From Burkholderiales bacterium RIFCSPHIGHO2_12_FULL_69_20 (GTDB taxonomy: Bacteria > Pseudomonadota > Gammaproteobacteria > Burkholderiales > Burkholderiaceae_C), in assembly GCA_001770815.1 (NCBI GenBank), contig MESD01000078.1, positions 1 through 40,068 on the forward strand: DNA of 40,068 nucleotides, written 5' to 3'. This document shows, in pieces, positions 1 to 9,412 of this stretch. Position numbers and translations under genes: made by a program. The number at the start of each line of letters is the position of its first letter. Position 1 is the stretch's first letter. The notes beneath the pieces are model-generated. The model saw only the letters and a list, made by a program, of their open reading frames with translations. It did no database searches and was not told the origin of the DNA.

Positions 1-1
1 G

Positions 2-427
2 CCCGGCTGGGGCATGTCCAAGGAAGAGTGGAAGGGCATGGCCGAGACCAACAAGATCCTCGGCCAGGGTGAGGGTGTCGGCTCGGCAGCGGTGCCGGTC
101 GACGGTTTCTGCGTGCGCGTGGGCGCGATGCGCTGCCACAGCCAGGCGCTGACCTTCAAGCTCAAGAAGGACGTGCCGGTGGCCGATGTGGAGGCCATGA
201 TCGCCGCCGACAACGCCTGGGTCAGCGTGGTGCCCAACACCCGCGAGGCCACCATGCGTGACCTGACGCCGGTGGCGGTGACCGGCACGATGACCATCCC
301 CGTCGGCCGCATCCGCAAGCTGGCGATGGGCCCCGAGTACCTGGGCGCTTTCACCATCGGCGACCAGTTGCTGTGGGGCGCGGCCGAGCCGCTGCGCCGC
401 ATGCTGCGCATCCTGATCGAGGCTTGA
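2..427 (+). CDS. asd: Aspartate-semialdehyde dehydrogenase, C-terminal part (cut by window start)
   Basis: This is the end of the enzyme that reduces aspartyl phosphate to aspartate semialdehyde, the branch point to lysine, threonine and methionine. The reading frame is open from base 2, so the N-terminal NADP-binding part and the catalytic cysteine lie outside the window. The visible 141 residues align with the C-terminal third of the E. coli enzyme: the EEWKG and AETNKIL stretch, then the conserved [11 protein letters not shown] segment with the substrate-binding Arg and catalytic His. It ends with [17 protein letters not shown], the usual terminus of this family. It lies upstream of fimV, as in pseudomonads and other betaproteobacteria. 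The internal ATG at 14 is not the start, because homologous sequence continues upstream of it. Confidence 0.96.
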   Translation, partial: PGWGMSKEEWKGMAETNKILGQGEGVGSAAVPVDGFCVRVGAMRCHSQALTFKLKKDVPVADVEAMIAADNAWVSVVPNTREATMRDLTPVAVTGTMTIPVGRIRKLAMGPEYLGAFTIGDQLLWGAAEPLRRMLRILIEA

Positions 428-559
428 CCTTGCCTGCCATCGAGGCCGCCTTCGCCACTGCGCGCCAATGCAGGGTGGCCCCGTTGTCGCGTGGCAACAT
501 CAGGCAACCGCTGGAAACCAGATGCCGGGCACCCCTGAAATGTCAGGCAACACATGAGC

Positions 560-588
560 TTGTCAGCCTATCTGCTTGATGTTATTGT
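560..588 (+). promoter_or_regulatory. Candidate sigma-70 promoter for fimV
   Basis: TTGTCA at 560-565 and TATTGT at 583-588 are separated by exactly 17 bases in the 296-base gap between asd and fimV. They match the -35 and -10 consensus at 5 of 6 and 4 of 6 positions. The region around it is more AT-rich than its surroundings. Transcription would start near 595, leaving a leader of about 130 bases that contains the hairpin at 680-704. This is a sequence match only. Nothing else recognisable was seen in the gap. Confidence 0.4.
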
Positions 589-679
589 GGTTTCTGGCAT
601 TTCACGTGAGACCATCGCGTTGAGACTGCGTTTGGCTTCGTATCCGGGCGCCTTGCCGGGACCTGAGAATCGCCCCTGG

Positions 680-704
680 CAGCGGGCCCGTTGCGGGCCC
701 GCTG
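680..704 (+). promoter_or_regulatory. Perfect GC-rich hairpin in the fimV leader
   Basis: Positions 680-690 and 694-704 form a perfect 11-base-pair inverted repeat, almost all G and C, around a 3-base loop (TTG). It ends 19 bases before the proposed TTG start of fimV and just before the GGAG ribosome site. There is no T run after it, so it is a poor intrinsic terminator. A structure this close to the ribosome site could limit fimV translation or stabilise the mRNA. The loop holds the only upstream in-frame TTG (691), which argues against starting the protein there. Confidence 0.5.
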
Positions 705-723
705 GTGCTGTTGTGGAGACGCC

Positions 724-3381
724 TTGAAAAACCGCCCCTACCTTGCTGGCCGCACCGCGCTGGCGTTGGCCGCGCTCGCGGCGCTCGGCGCTGTGCCGTT
801 CCATGCCCAGGCGCTGGGTCTGGGCCGGTTGAATGTGCAATCTGCGCTCGGCGAGGGCATGCGCGCCGAGATCGACATCACCAGCCTGTCGCCGGAAGAA
901 GCGGCTTCGCTGCAGGTGCGCATCGCACCGCCCGAGGCCTACCGTGCTGCGGGGGTCGATTACAACGCCGTGCTGTCGGCGGCGCAGGCCACGCTGGCGC
1001 GCCGCGCCGATGGTCGCCCTTACCTTCGGGTGACCAGCGATCGTGCGGTGCAGGAGCCGTTCATCGAGGTCATCGTCGAGGTCAATTCGTCCTCGGGCCG
1101 TTTGGTGCGTGAGTTCACGCTGTTGTTCGATCCGCCGGGCAGCCGCATGGCACCGCCGGTGCAGGCCGCCGCACCCGTGGCGCCGGTGATCGGGGCCGCG
1201 CCCAGCGCCGCACCGTCTTCGCTGGCCCCGGCGACTGCGCCAGTACCGGCGCCCGCGGCGCAGGCCCGCCCGGCGCCAGCGCCGGCACCTCGGCAGGCGC
1301 CCGCAGCCACACCCGCACCGACGGCTGTCACCCAGGCCGCCGCAGCGGCGCCGTCGCCCACCCCGGCCCGCGCCATTGCCCCACCGAAGCCGGCTGCCGT
1401 GCCGAGACCCGCCGCCGCACCCGCGCCGGCATCGCCCGCCGCGGCGTCGGCCAACGGCAACAAATACCAGGTTCGGCCCGGCGACACGCTCTACCGCGTG
1501 GCCGGGCGCCATCAGCCGCAAGGTGTCTCGCTCGACCAGATGCTGGTGGGCCTGTACCGCGCCAACCCCGACGCCTTCATCGAGCGCAATGTCAACCGGC
1601 TGCGTGCGGGTGCGGTGCTGTCGGTGCCGTCGGGCGACGAGGTGCGTGATGTCACCGCCGCCGATGCGCGGCGCCTGCTCACCGCCCAGAGTGCCGATTT
1701 CAGCGCCTACCGCGCGCGCCTGGCGCAAGGAGTGCCGCAGGCCGTGGCGCCCGACGCCGGCCGCGCTGCGCAGGGCAGGGTGCAGGCCTCGGTGGACGAC
1801 CGCAAGCAGTCGGCTGCGCCGTCGCCCGACAAGCTCAAGCTCAGCGGCGCCGCCATCAAGGCCTCGTCGCCTGAAGCGACGGCTGCACAAGGCAAGGACA
1901 ACGCCACCCGCGTGGCCGAGCTGACCCGCAACGTCGAAGAGCTGAAGAAGCTGCAGCAAGGCGCCGCTGCGGCCCAGGCGCCCGCCGCTGCCCCGGCAAC
2001 CGCAGCAACCCCTGCGCCGGCAGCAGCGCCAGCGCCAGCGCCAGCGCCAACGGCAGCGCCGGTGGCTGCCGCGCCCGCCCCCACCCCTGCGGCCCCGACC
2101 GCGTCGCCCACCGCAGCCGCCGGGCAGGGCACCGGCATGTCCGCAACCCCGTCCCCGGCCCCGGTGCTGCCCGCCCCGCCCGTGGCCGCGCCGACCACGC
2201 CCGAGCCCGGTCTCATCGACAGCCTGACCGGCAACCCCTGGCTGCTACCCGGCGCGGGCCTGCTGGCGGTGCTGCTGGCCGGCTTCGGCGCCTGGCGCCT
2301 GCGGGGGCGCATGCGCAAGACGGCCAGCGAGACCTCGTTCCTCGAGAGCCGCATGCAACCCGACTCGTTCTTCGGTGCCAGCGGCGGCCAGCGGGTGGAC
2401 ACGCGCGACAGCGGCAGCAGCAACGCCAGTTCGATGGGCTATTCGCTCAGCCAGCTCGACGCGATCGGTGACGTCGATCCGGTGGCCGAGGCCGATGTCT
2501 ACCTGGCCTACGGCCGCGATCTGCAGGCCGAGGAAATCCTCAAGGAAGCCATGCGCGCCACGCCCGACCGGCTGGCGGTGCGCACCAAGCTGCTGGAGGT
2601 GTATGCCAAGCGTCGCGACACCAAGGGCTTCGAGTTGCTGGCCACGCAGCTGTATGCGCTGACCAAGGGCGTGGGCGCCGACTGGGGCCAGGCCCAGGCG
2701 CTGGGCTTGCAGATCGACCCTGACAACCAGCTCTACCAGCCGGGCGGCCATCCCGAGGAGATCATCCTCGACGGCGAGCGGGTGGTGGTCGAGCCGCTGG
2801 GGGCCACCACCCAGCCCCATTCGATCCTGTCGCCGGCCACCCAGCCGATGGTCGACTCCGAACTGCCGCAGCTCACCGAGCTCGACCTGGACCTCAGCCT
2901 CGACGAGCCCGACGCCGATGCGGCCGCCCGTGCGATGGAAGCCACCCGGCCGTTGGCCTCGGGCCTGCAGCGGTCGTCTGACCTGGGCCTGGACTTCGAC
3001 TTTCAGGAGCGCACCATGCCGGCGCCGCGTGCGCAGCGGCCGGTCGAGCCCGACCTCGACCTCGATTCGATGGCGATGGATCTGGACGACGACATCACCC
3101 AGCCCGTCACGGTGCAGCCCGAGGGCGGCGACACCACCATCGATCTGGGTGACTTCGGCGAGACGCAGCCGGGGCCCATCGGCAGCGGCCAGGGCGACAC
3201 CGTTTCGTCCGGTCTGGGTGATCTGTCGGGTGATCCGCTGGCGCGCAAGCTGGAGCTGGCCGAAGAGTTCCGCCAGATCGGTGACATGGAAGGGGCCCGC
3301 GATCTGCTCGAAGAGGTGGTGGCCAAGGCCAGCGGACCCCTGCGCACCCGCGCCCAGGCCATGCTGGACGCCCTGAGCTGA
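724..3381 (+). CDS. fimV: FimV-like polar peptidoglycan-binding (LysM) protein
   Basis: This is an inner-membrane hub protein of the FimV/HubP type, which in relatives organises cell poles, type IV pili and secretion. The 885 residues hold a signal peptide (about 1-29, cleaved near AQA), the FimV N-terminal region (GLGRLNVQSALGE), a long Pro/Ala-rich linker, and a LysM domain at about 246-301 (KYQVRPGDTLYRVA). A second Pro/Ala linker follows, then a single membrane segment at about 505-526 (LLPGAGLLAVLLAG). The cytoplasmic part has TPR-like helices, an acidic stretch, and the conserved C-terminal FimV motif (DPLARKLELAEEFRQIGD). I chose the TTG at 724 because GGAG lies 7 bases upstream and the signal peptide then begins with KNR. 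A TTG start further upstream (691) falls inside a hairpin loop. The asd-fimV-truA order is conserved. Confidence 0.9.
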   Translation: MKNRPYLAGRTALALAALAALGAVPFHAQALGLGRLNVQSALGEGMRAEIDITSLSPEEAASLQVRIAPPEAYRAAGVDYNAVLSAAQATLARRADGRPYLRVTSDRAVQEPFIEVIVEVNSSSGRLVREFTLLFDPPGSRMAPPVQAAAPVAPVIGAAPSAAPSSLAPATAPVPAPAAQARPAPAPAPRQAPAATPAPTAVTQAAAAAPSPTPARAIAPPKPAAVPRPAAAPAPASPAAASANGNKYQVRPGDTLYRVAGRHQPQGVSLDQMLVGLYRANPDAFIERNVNRLRAGAVLSVPSGDEVRDVTAADARRLLTAQSADFSAYRARLAQGVPQAVAPDAGRAAQGRVQASVDDRKQSAAPSPDKLKLSGAAIKASSPEATAAQGKDNATRVAELTRNVEELKKLQQGAAAAQAPAAAPATAATPAPAAAPAPAPAPTAAPVAAAPAPTPAAPTASPTAAAGQGTGMSATPSPAPVLPAPPVAAPTTPEPGLIDSLTGNPWLLPGAGLLAVLLAGFGAWRLRGRMRKTASETSFLESRMQPDSFFGASGGQRVDTRDSGSSNASSMGYSLSQLDAIGDVDPVAEADVYLAYGRDLQAEEILKEAMRATPDRLAVRTKLLEVYAKRRDTKGFELLATQLYALTKGVGADWGQAQALGLQIDPDNQLYQPGGHPEEIILDGERVVVEPLGATTQPHSILSPATQPMVDSELPQLTELDLDLSLDEPDADAAARAMEATRPLASGLQRSSDLGLDFDFQERTMPAPRAQRPVEPDLDLDSMAMDLDDDITQPVTVQPEGGDTTIDLGDFGETQPGPIGSGQGDTVSSGLGDLSGDPLARKLELAEEFRQIGDMEGARDLLEEVVAKASGPLRTRAQAMLDALS
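2025..2048 (+). repeat. Four tandem AGCGCC hexamers in the fimV linker
   Basis: AGCGCC is repeated four times without a mismatch, encoding alternating Ala-Pro in the second low-complexity linker of FimV. A change in copy number would keep the reading frame and only alter linker length, so strain-to-strain length variation is expected here. Confidence 0.8.
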
Positions 3382-3454
3382 CGGCTGCCGGCCTGGCGCC
3401 CGTCCCGGACAGTGGCCGCGGCGGCCGGCACCGCCGGCGGCGCACCGTCTGATC

Positions 3455-4240
3455 ATGCAACGACTCGCCCTCGGCATCAGCTACCGTGGCACGGCCTACC
3501 TCGGCTGGCAGCGCCAGCCCGGTGGCGACACCGTGCAAGACCACCTCGAGCGCGCGCTGTCCACCTTCGCCGATGCGCCGCTGGTCACCGTGTGCGCGGG
3601 CCGCACCGACGCCGGCGTGCATGCCTTCAACCAGGTGGTGCACCTGGACAGCCCCGTCGAGCGCACGCCGTTCTCGTGGGTGCGCGGCACCAACCGTTAC
3701 CTGCCGCACGACATCGCGGTGCAGTGGTGCCAGCCGGTGCCCGGGCGGTTTCACGCCCGCTTCGACGCGCGCGGCCGGCGCTACCGCTACCTGCTGCTCG
3801 AATCGCCCGTGCGCCCGGCGCTCGAACACGGCAGCGCCGGCTGGGTGTTCCGCGCGCTCGACATGGCGCCCATGCAGGCCGCCGCCGCGCTGCTGATCGG
3901 CGAGCATGATTTCAGCTCGTTCCGCTCGTCCGAATGCCAGGCCCGCAGCCCGGTGAAGACCATGCGCGCGATCACCATCACCCGGCACGGCGCCTACTGG
4001 CGCTTCGACTTCGACGGCTCGGCCTTCCTGCACCACATGGTGCGCAACCTGATGGGTTGCCTGCTGGCCGTGGGCACCGCCCGCCAGGCCCCCGGCTGGC
4101 TGGGTGAGGTGCTGGCCGCACGTTGCCGCGACGTGGCCGCGCCCACCTTTCCCGCCGATGGGCTGTACTTCGCCGGGCCGTACTACGATGCGGACCTGGG
4201 CCTGCCGACACACGTGCCGGCAATGGACTGGCTGCCCTGA
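3455..4240 (+). CDS. truA: tRNA pseudouridine(38-40) synthase TruA
   Basis: TruA converts uridines 38, 39 and 40 in the anticodon stem-loop of tRNAs to pseudouridine. The 261-residue protein is of normal length. It starts with the family pattern LGISYRGTAYLGWQRQP. The catalytic Asp is D52 in CAGRTDAGVHA, equivalent to D60 of E. coli. Further conserved parts are HARFDARGRRYRYLL and FLHHMVRNLMGCL. The gene starts 73 bases after fimV and ends 4 bases before trpF, so it is probably transcribed with both. The same fimV-truA-trpF order occurs in pseudomonads. Confidence 0.97.
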   Translation: MQRLALGISYRGTAYLGWQRQPGGDTVQDHLERALSTFADAPLVTVCAGRTDAGVHAFNQVVHLDSPVERTPFSWVRGTNRYLPHDIAVQWCQPVPGRFHARFDARGRRYRYLLLESPVRPALEHGSAGWVFRALDMAPMQAAAALLIGEHDFSSFRSSECQARSPVKTMRAITITRHGAYWRFDFDGSAFLHHMVRNLMGCLLAVGTARQAPGWLGEVLAARCRDVAAPTFPADGLYFAGPYYDADLGLPTHVPAMDWLP

Positions 4241-4244
4241 ACCC

Positions 4245-4910
4245 ATGACCACGAATCAACGCACCCGCATCAAGATCTGCGGCCTCACCCGCGAGGCCGA
4301 TGTCGACGCCGCGGTCGACGCCGGCGCCGACGCGATCGGCTTCGTGCTGTATGCCAGGAGCCCGCGCGCGGTCAGCGTGGCGCGCGCCGCTGAACTGGCG
4401 CGGCGCCTGCCACCGTTCGTGATGCCGGTGTGCCTGTTCGTCAATGCCGATGCGGCGCTGCGCGACGCCACGCTGCAGGCGCTGCCGCAGGCGCTGCTGC
4501 AATTCCACGGCGACGAGACGCCGGCGCAGTGCGAGGCCATCCACCGCGCCACGCAACGGCCCTATCTGCGGGCCGCCCGCATGGCGCCGGGCTTCGATTT
4601 GCTAGACTTTGCGGTTGCGCATGCAAGCGCTGCCGGCATCCTGCTCGACGCCCATGTCGAGGGCTACGGTGGCGGTGGAAAGGCGTTCGATTGGTCTCTC
4701 ATTCCTGCCAACGTGCCCCGTCCGGTCGTTTTGTCTGGTGGGTTACATCCTGCAAACGTGATCGATGGAATCACGCACGTGCGGCCCTGGGCCGTTGACG
4801 TGAGCTCGGGCGTCGAAACCGCCAAGGGCTTGAAGGATGCGGCGCTGATGCGCCAGTTCTGCGAAGCGGTGCGCGAGGCCGATGCCCGCATCGCAGACGC
4901 CGACACCTGA
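4245..4910 (+). CDS. trpF: Phosphoribosylanthranilate isomerase
   Basis: TrpF catalyses the Amadori rearrangement of N-(5-phosphoribosyl)anthranilate, the third step of tryptophan synthesis. The protein is a 221-residue single-domain TIM barrel. The general base is C12 in the motif KICGLT and the general acid is D135 in LLDAHVEG, followed by the GGGGKAFDW phosphate-binding loop. The ATG at 4245 is preferred because it lies 4 bases after truA and places KICGLT at the usual distance from the N-terminus; the frame stays open upstream but overlaps truA. Codon use in the second half (about 4597-4780) is looser than in its neighbours, with several TTG, CTA, TTA, TCT and CCT codons. Confidence 0.96.
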   Translation: MTTNQRTRIKICGLTREADVDAAVDAGADAIGFVLYARSPRAVSVARAAELARRLPPFVMPVCLFVNADAALRDATLQALPQALLQFHGDETPAQCEAIHRATQRPYLRAARMAPGFDLLDFAVAHASAAGILLDAHVEGYGGGGKAFDWSLIPANVPRPVVLSGGLHPANVIDGITHVRPWAVDVSSGVETAKGLKDAALMRQFCEAVREADARIADADT

Positions 4911-4978
4911 CCCCACCCGCCACGCGGCGCCCGATCCTCCGGTTCGGCCCGCGCGGCCCGAACACAGGATTCATCACC

Positions 4979-6280
4979 ATGCTGGACTACCACCAACCCG
5001 ACGCCCGCGGGCATTTCGGGCCTGTCAATGGCACCAACTATGGCGGCACCTTCGTCGCCGAGACATTGGTGCATGCGCTCGACGAACTGCGCGACGCCTA
5101 CGAGCACTACCGCCAGGACGAGGCCTTCATGGCCGAGTACCGCCACGAGCTGGCGCACTTCGTCGGCCGGCCCAGCCCGGTCTACCACGCCGACCGGCTG
5201 AGCCGCGAGATCGGCGGCGCGCAGATCCACCTCAAGCGCGAAGACCTCAACCACACCGGCGCGCACAAGATCAACAACACCATCGGCCAGGCGCTGCTGG
5301 CCAAGCGCATGGGCAAGCCGCGGGTGATCGCCGAGACCGGCGCCGGCCAGCATGGCGTGGCCACGGCCACCATCTGCGCGCGCTATGGGCTCGAATGCGT
5401 GGTTTACATGGGTTCAGAGGACGTCAAGCGCCAGAGCCCCAACGTCTACCGCATGCACCTGCTGGGCGCGCGCGTGGTGCCGGTCGAGAGCGGCAGCAAG
5501 ACGCTGAAGGACGCGCTGAACGAGGCGCTGCGCGACTGGGTGACCAACGTCGAGAACACCTTCTACATCATCGGCACGGTGGCCGGGCCGCACCCCTACC
5601 CGACGATGGTGCGCGATTTCCAGCGCGTGATCGGTGATGAGTGCCTGGTGCAGATGCCCGATCAAATCGGCCGCTTGAATGGCCGCAAGGACGCGCAACC
5701 CGACGCGGTGATCGCCTGCGTGGGCGGCGGCAGCAACGCGATGGGCATCTTCTACCCCTACATCCCGCACGAGCACGTGCGCCTGATCGGCGTCGAGGCG
5801 GCCGGCCTGGGGCTCGACAGTGGCAAGCATTCAGCCAGTCTGATCGCCGGCTCGCCCGGCGTGCTGCACGGCAACCGCACCTATCTGCTGCAGGACGACA
5901 ACGGCCAGATCACCGAAACGCACTCGATCTCGGCCGGTCTCGACTACCCCGGCGTCGGCCCCGAGCATGCGTTCCTGAAGGACATCGGCCGCGCCGAATA
6001 CGTGGGCATCACCGACGCCGAGGCGCTCGCCGCCTTCCACCGGCTGTGCCGCACCGAGGGCATCATCCCGGCGCTGGAATCCAGCCACGCGGTGGCCTAT
6101 GCGATGAAGCTGGCCGCCACGATGGCGCCGAGCCAGCACCTGCTGGTCAATCTCAGCGGGCGCGGCGACAAGGACATCGGCACCGTGGCCGACTTGTCGG
6201 GCGCCGAGTTCTACTGCCGCCCGTCGTGCAAGGGGCAGTCGGTCAAGGGTGGTGTGCAGGTGGTCGAGGTGACGAAATGA
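4979..6280 (+). CDS. trpB: Tryptophan synthase beta subunit
   Basis: TrpB condenses indole with serine to make tryptophan, using PLP, in the alpha2-beta2 complex with TrpA. The 433-residue protein has the PLP lysine K97 in HTGAHKINN (K87 in Salmonella numbering). The catalytic Glu is E119 in AETGAGQHG, and the phosphate-binding glycine loop is [10 protein letters not shown]. It starts with the usual [18 protein letters not shown] after a short head. The start follows trpF by 68 bases without an obvious promoter. The stop codon overlaps the trpA start by 4 bases (ATGA), typical of translational coupling of the two subunits. Confidence 0.98.
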   Translation: MLDYHQPDARGHFGPVNGTNYGGTFVAETLVHALDELRDAYEHYRQDEAFMAEYRHELAHFVGRPSPVYHADRLSREIGGAQIHLKREDLNHTGAHKINNTIGQALLAKRMGKPRVIAETGAGQHGVATATICARYGLECVVYMGSEDVKRQSPNVYRMHLLGARVVPVESGSKTLKDALNEALRDWVTNVENTFYIIGTVAGPHPYPTMVRDFQRVIGDECLVQMPDQIGRLNGRKDAQPDAVIACVGGGSNAMGIFYPYIPHEHVRLIGVEAAGLGLDSGKHSASLIAGSPGVLHGNRTYLLQDDNGQITETHSISAGLDYPGVGPEHAFLKDIGRAEYVGITDAEALAAFHRLCRTEGIIPALESSHAVAYAMKLAATMAPSQHLLVNLSGRGDKDIGTVADLSGAEFYCRPSCKGQSVKGGVQVVEVTK

Positions 6281-7089
6281 GCCGCATCGCTGGCACGCTG
6301 GCCGCGCTGAAGGCCCAGGGCCGCAAGGCGCTGATCCCCTACATCGCCGCCGGCGATCCGTTCCCCGAGGCCACCGTCGAGATCATGCTGGCGCTGGCCG
6401 AGGGTGGCGCCGACATCATTGAGCTGGGCGTGCCGTTCTCCGACCCGATGGCCGACGGCCCGGTGATCGCCCAGGCCGCCGAGCGGGCGCTGGCACGGGG
6501 CATCGGCATGCTGCAGGTGCTCGACTTCGTGCGCGGCTTCCGCAAGACCAACACCACCACGCCGATCGTGCTGATGGGCTACGCCAACCCGGTGGAGCGC
6601 TACGACCAGAAGCACGGCGCCGGCGCCTTCATCCGCGATGCGGCCGAAGCGGGTGTCGACGGCCTGCTGATCGTCGACTACCCACCCGAGGAATGCGAGC
6701 AGTTCTCGGCCGATCTGGCTGCGGCCGGGCTGGACCTGATCTTCCTGCTGGCACCCACCAGCACCGCGCAGCGCATGGCGCAGGTGGGCCGCATCGCCAC
6801 CGGCTATGTTTACTACGTGTCGCTCAAGGGCGTGACCGGCGCCGGCCACCTCGACACCGCTGCGGTGGCCGAGGCCGTGCCACGCATCCGTGCGCATGTC
6901 AAGGTGCCGGTTGGGGTAGGCTTCGGCATTCGTGATGCCGTCACGGCGCAGGCCGTGGCCAAGGTGTCGGATGCGGTGGTGATCGGTTCGCGGCTGGTGC
7001 AGATCCTGCACGCCGAGGGCCGCGAGACCGCCGCCGCGGCGGGCAAGGCCTTCATGGCCGAGATCCGCAGCGCCATCGACACGCTGTAA
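6277..7089 (+). CDS. trpA: Tryptophan synthase alpha subunit
   Basis: TrpA cleaves indole-3-glycerol phosphate to indole, which is channelled to TrpB. The 270-residue protein is full length. The catalytic residues fall at exactly the Salmonella positions, E49 ([11 protein letters not shown]) and D60 (MADGPVIQ-type segment, here MADGPVIAQ). The phosphate loop (VGVGFGIRD) and the VSLKGVTG segment are intact. The start ATG overlaps the trpB stop. The gene ends 18 bases before accD, so trpF-trpB-trpA-accD is likely one unit, as in other betaproteobacteria. Confidence 0.98.
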   Translation: MSRIAGTLAALKAQGRKALIPYIAAGDPFPEATVEIMLALAEGGADIIELGVPFSDPMADGPVIAQAAERALARGIGMLQVLDFVRGFRKTNTTTPIVLMGYANPVERYDQKHGAGAFIRDAAEAGVDGLLIVDYPPEECEQFSADLAAAGLDLIFLLAPTSTAQRMAQVGRIATGYVYYVSLKGVTGAGHLDTAAVAEAVPRIRAHVKVPVGVGFGIRDAVTAQAVAKVSDAVVIGSRLVQILHAEGRETAAAAGKAFMAEIRSAIDTL

Positions 7090-7107
7090 CCGCCAGGAGA
7101 GCACCCG

Positions 7108-7980
<873 letters not shown>

Positions 7981-8001
7981 CCGGGCAAGCCCGCCTGCCA
8001 T

Positions 8002-8032
8002 CCGGGCCCCTAAGCGGGCCCGGTTTTGTTTT
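8002..8032 (+). terminator. Rho-independent terminator after accD
   Basis: CCGGGCCC at 8002-8009 pairs perfectly with GGGCCCGG at 8016-8023 around a 6-base loop, followed by TTTTGTTTT at 8024-8032. It has all the parts of an intrinsic terminator for accD. It ends only 10 bases before the folC start codon, so folC either depends on read-through or on a promoter within accD. Confidence 0.88.
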
Positions 8033-8042
8033 CACCGCCGAG

Positions 8043-9338
8043 ATGACCCTGCCCACCACGCTGGACCAATGGCTCGCCCACTGCGAGCAATTGCATCCCA
8101 AGACCATCGACATGACGCTCGACCGCGTGGCCGCGCTGTGCGACCGGCTGGGCCTGCGCTTTGACGTGCCGGTGGTGGCGGTGGCGGGCACCAACGGCAA
8201 GGGCTCGTCCTGCGCCATGCTCGAGGCCATCGCGTTGGCCGCCGGTTACCGGGTGGGGCTGTACATCAAGCCGCATCTGGTGCACTTCGAGGAGCGCTGC
8301 CGCATCAACGGCCAGATGGCCAGCGCCGAGTCGCTGCTGCCCCACTTCCAGGCGGTGGAGGCGGCGCGCCAGGGCATCACGCTGACCTGGTTCGAATACA
8401 CCACGCTGGTGATCATGCGCGTGCTGGCCCAGGCCGACGTCGATCTGGTGATCCTCGAGGTGGGCATGGGCGGGCGGCTCGACGCCGTCAACGCGGTGGA
8501 TGCCGATTGCGCACTGATCACCAGCATCGCGCTCGACCACACCGAGTTCCTCGGCAACGACCGCGAGGCCATAGCCCGCGAGAAGGCCGGCATCATGCGA
8601 CGGGCCAAGCCGGTGGTGGTCAGCGATCCGCAGCCGCCGGCCTGCCTGAAGGCGCGCGCCGACGAACTGGGTGCCGATCTGCGCCAGCTGGGTATCGACT
8701 TCAACGTGCAAGGTGACAAGCAGCAATGGGCCTGGCGCGGCCGCAACCAGCGCTTCAACGGCCTGGCCTACCCGGCACTGCGCGGCGCCAACCAGCTGCT
8801 GAACGCCGCCGGTGTGCTGGCGGTGTTCGAGGCGCTGCGCGAGCGGCTGCCGATCAACGCCCAGGCGGTGCGCAACGGGCTGGCGATGGTGGAGCTGCCG
8901 GGCCGCTTCCAGATCGTGCCCGGCCAGCCCACGCTGGTGCTGGACGTGGCGCACAACCCGCAATCGGTGGCGGCGCTGGCGCTCAACCTCGACCAGATGG
9001 GCTACTTTCCGCAGACCCATGCGGTGTTCGGCGCCATGCGCGACAAAGATCTGGCCCACCTGCTGCCGTACCTGGCGCCGCTGGTCGACCACTGGCACCT
9101 CACCGACCTGCCCACGCCGCGGGCGGCGCGCGCCGATGAACTGGCCGAGCTGGTGCGGGCGGCCAGTGGCGGCCGGCCGATCAGGATCAGCACCCATGCC
9201 AACCCTGCGGCGGCGCTGCAGGCGGCCGCGGCCGGTGCAGACCCGGCTGATAGAATCGTGGTCTTCGGTTCATTCTTCACCGTGGGCGGTGTGCTGAAAG
9301 ACGGCTTGCCCCGCCTGGCGGCCCGGCATCTGGGCTGA
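8043..9338 (+). CDS. folC: Bifunctional dihydrofolate synthase / folylpolyglutamate synthase
   Basis: FolC adds glutamate to dihydropteroate and then further gamma-glutamates to folate, using ATP. The 431 residues show the Mur-ligase-like ATP loop GTNGKGS at 49-55, the LEVGMGGRLDAVNA and TSIALDHTEFLG segments of the central domain, and the C-terminal domain beginning at about 286 (LPGRFQIV, LDVAHNP). Length is normal. The ATG at 8043 has only a weak ribosome site (GCCGAG) and stands 10 bases behind the accD terminator. The accD-folC order is conserved in pseudomonads and betaproteobacteria. Confidence 0.96.
   Translation: MTLPTTLDQWLAHCEQLHPKTIDMTLDRVAALCDRLGLRFDVPVVAVAGTNGKGSSCAMLEAIALAAGYRVGLYIKPHLVHFEERCRINGQMASAESLLPHFQAVEAARQGITLTWFEYTTLVIMRVLAQADVDLVILEVGMGGRLDAVNAVDADCALITSIALDHTEFLGNDREAIAREKAGIMRRAKPVVVSDPQPPACLKARADELGADLRQLGIDFNVQGDKQQWAWRGRNQRFNGLAYPALRGANQLLNAAGVLAVFEALRERLPINAQAVRNGLAMVELPGRFQIVPGQPTLVLDVAHNPQSVAALALNLDQMGYFPQTHAVFGAMRDKDLAHLLPYLAPLVDHWHLTDLPTPRAARADELAELVRAASGGRPIRISTHANPAAALQAAAAGADPADRIVVFGSFFTVGGVLKDGLPRLAARHLG
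9248..9256 (+). promoter_or_regulatory. Candidate extended -10 promoter inside folC, driving the SPOR-cvpA-purF run
   Basis: TG-A-TAGAAT at 9248-9256 is an extended -10 element (TG one base before a hexamer matching TATAAT at 5 of 6). It stands out in GC-rich coding sequence near the folC 3' end. No good -35 is visible, which extended -10 promoters can tolerate. Transcription would start near 9263, about 150 bases before the SPOR gene. This is inferred from sequence alone. Confidence 0.35.
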
Positions 9339-9412
9339 CAGGGCCCACGACGCCGGCCCCGGCGACCGCCGATCCCTCTTTCATCACCACTCGGCCGCGG
9401 CCCCCCGCCTGC

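Noticed and set aside
691-723. Upstream TTG start for fimV
   Set aside because: The TTG lies in the loop of a strong hairpin and would add Cys-rich residues ahead of a good signal peptide. The TTG at 724 has a ribosome site at the right distance.
568-1959. Open frame of 463 codons on the - strand opposite fimV
   Set aside because: It consists of Arg/Gly/Cys-rich low-complexity sequence mirroring the Pro/Ala linker of FimV. No start signal or domain was seen.
4911-4978. Attenuator or leader peptide before trpB
   Set aside because: The 68-base gap has only an imperfect GTTCGG/CCGAAC repeat, with no Trp codon cluster and no T run.
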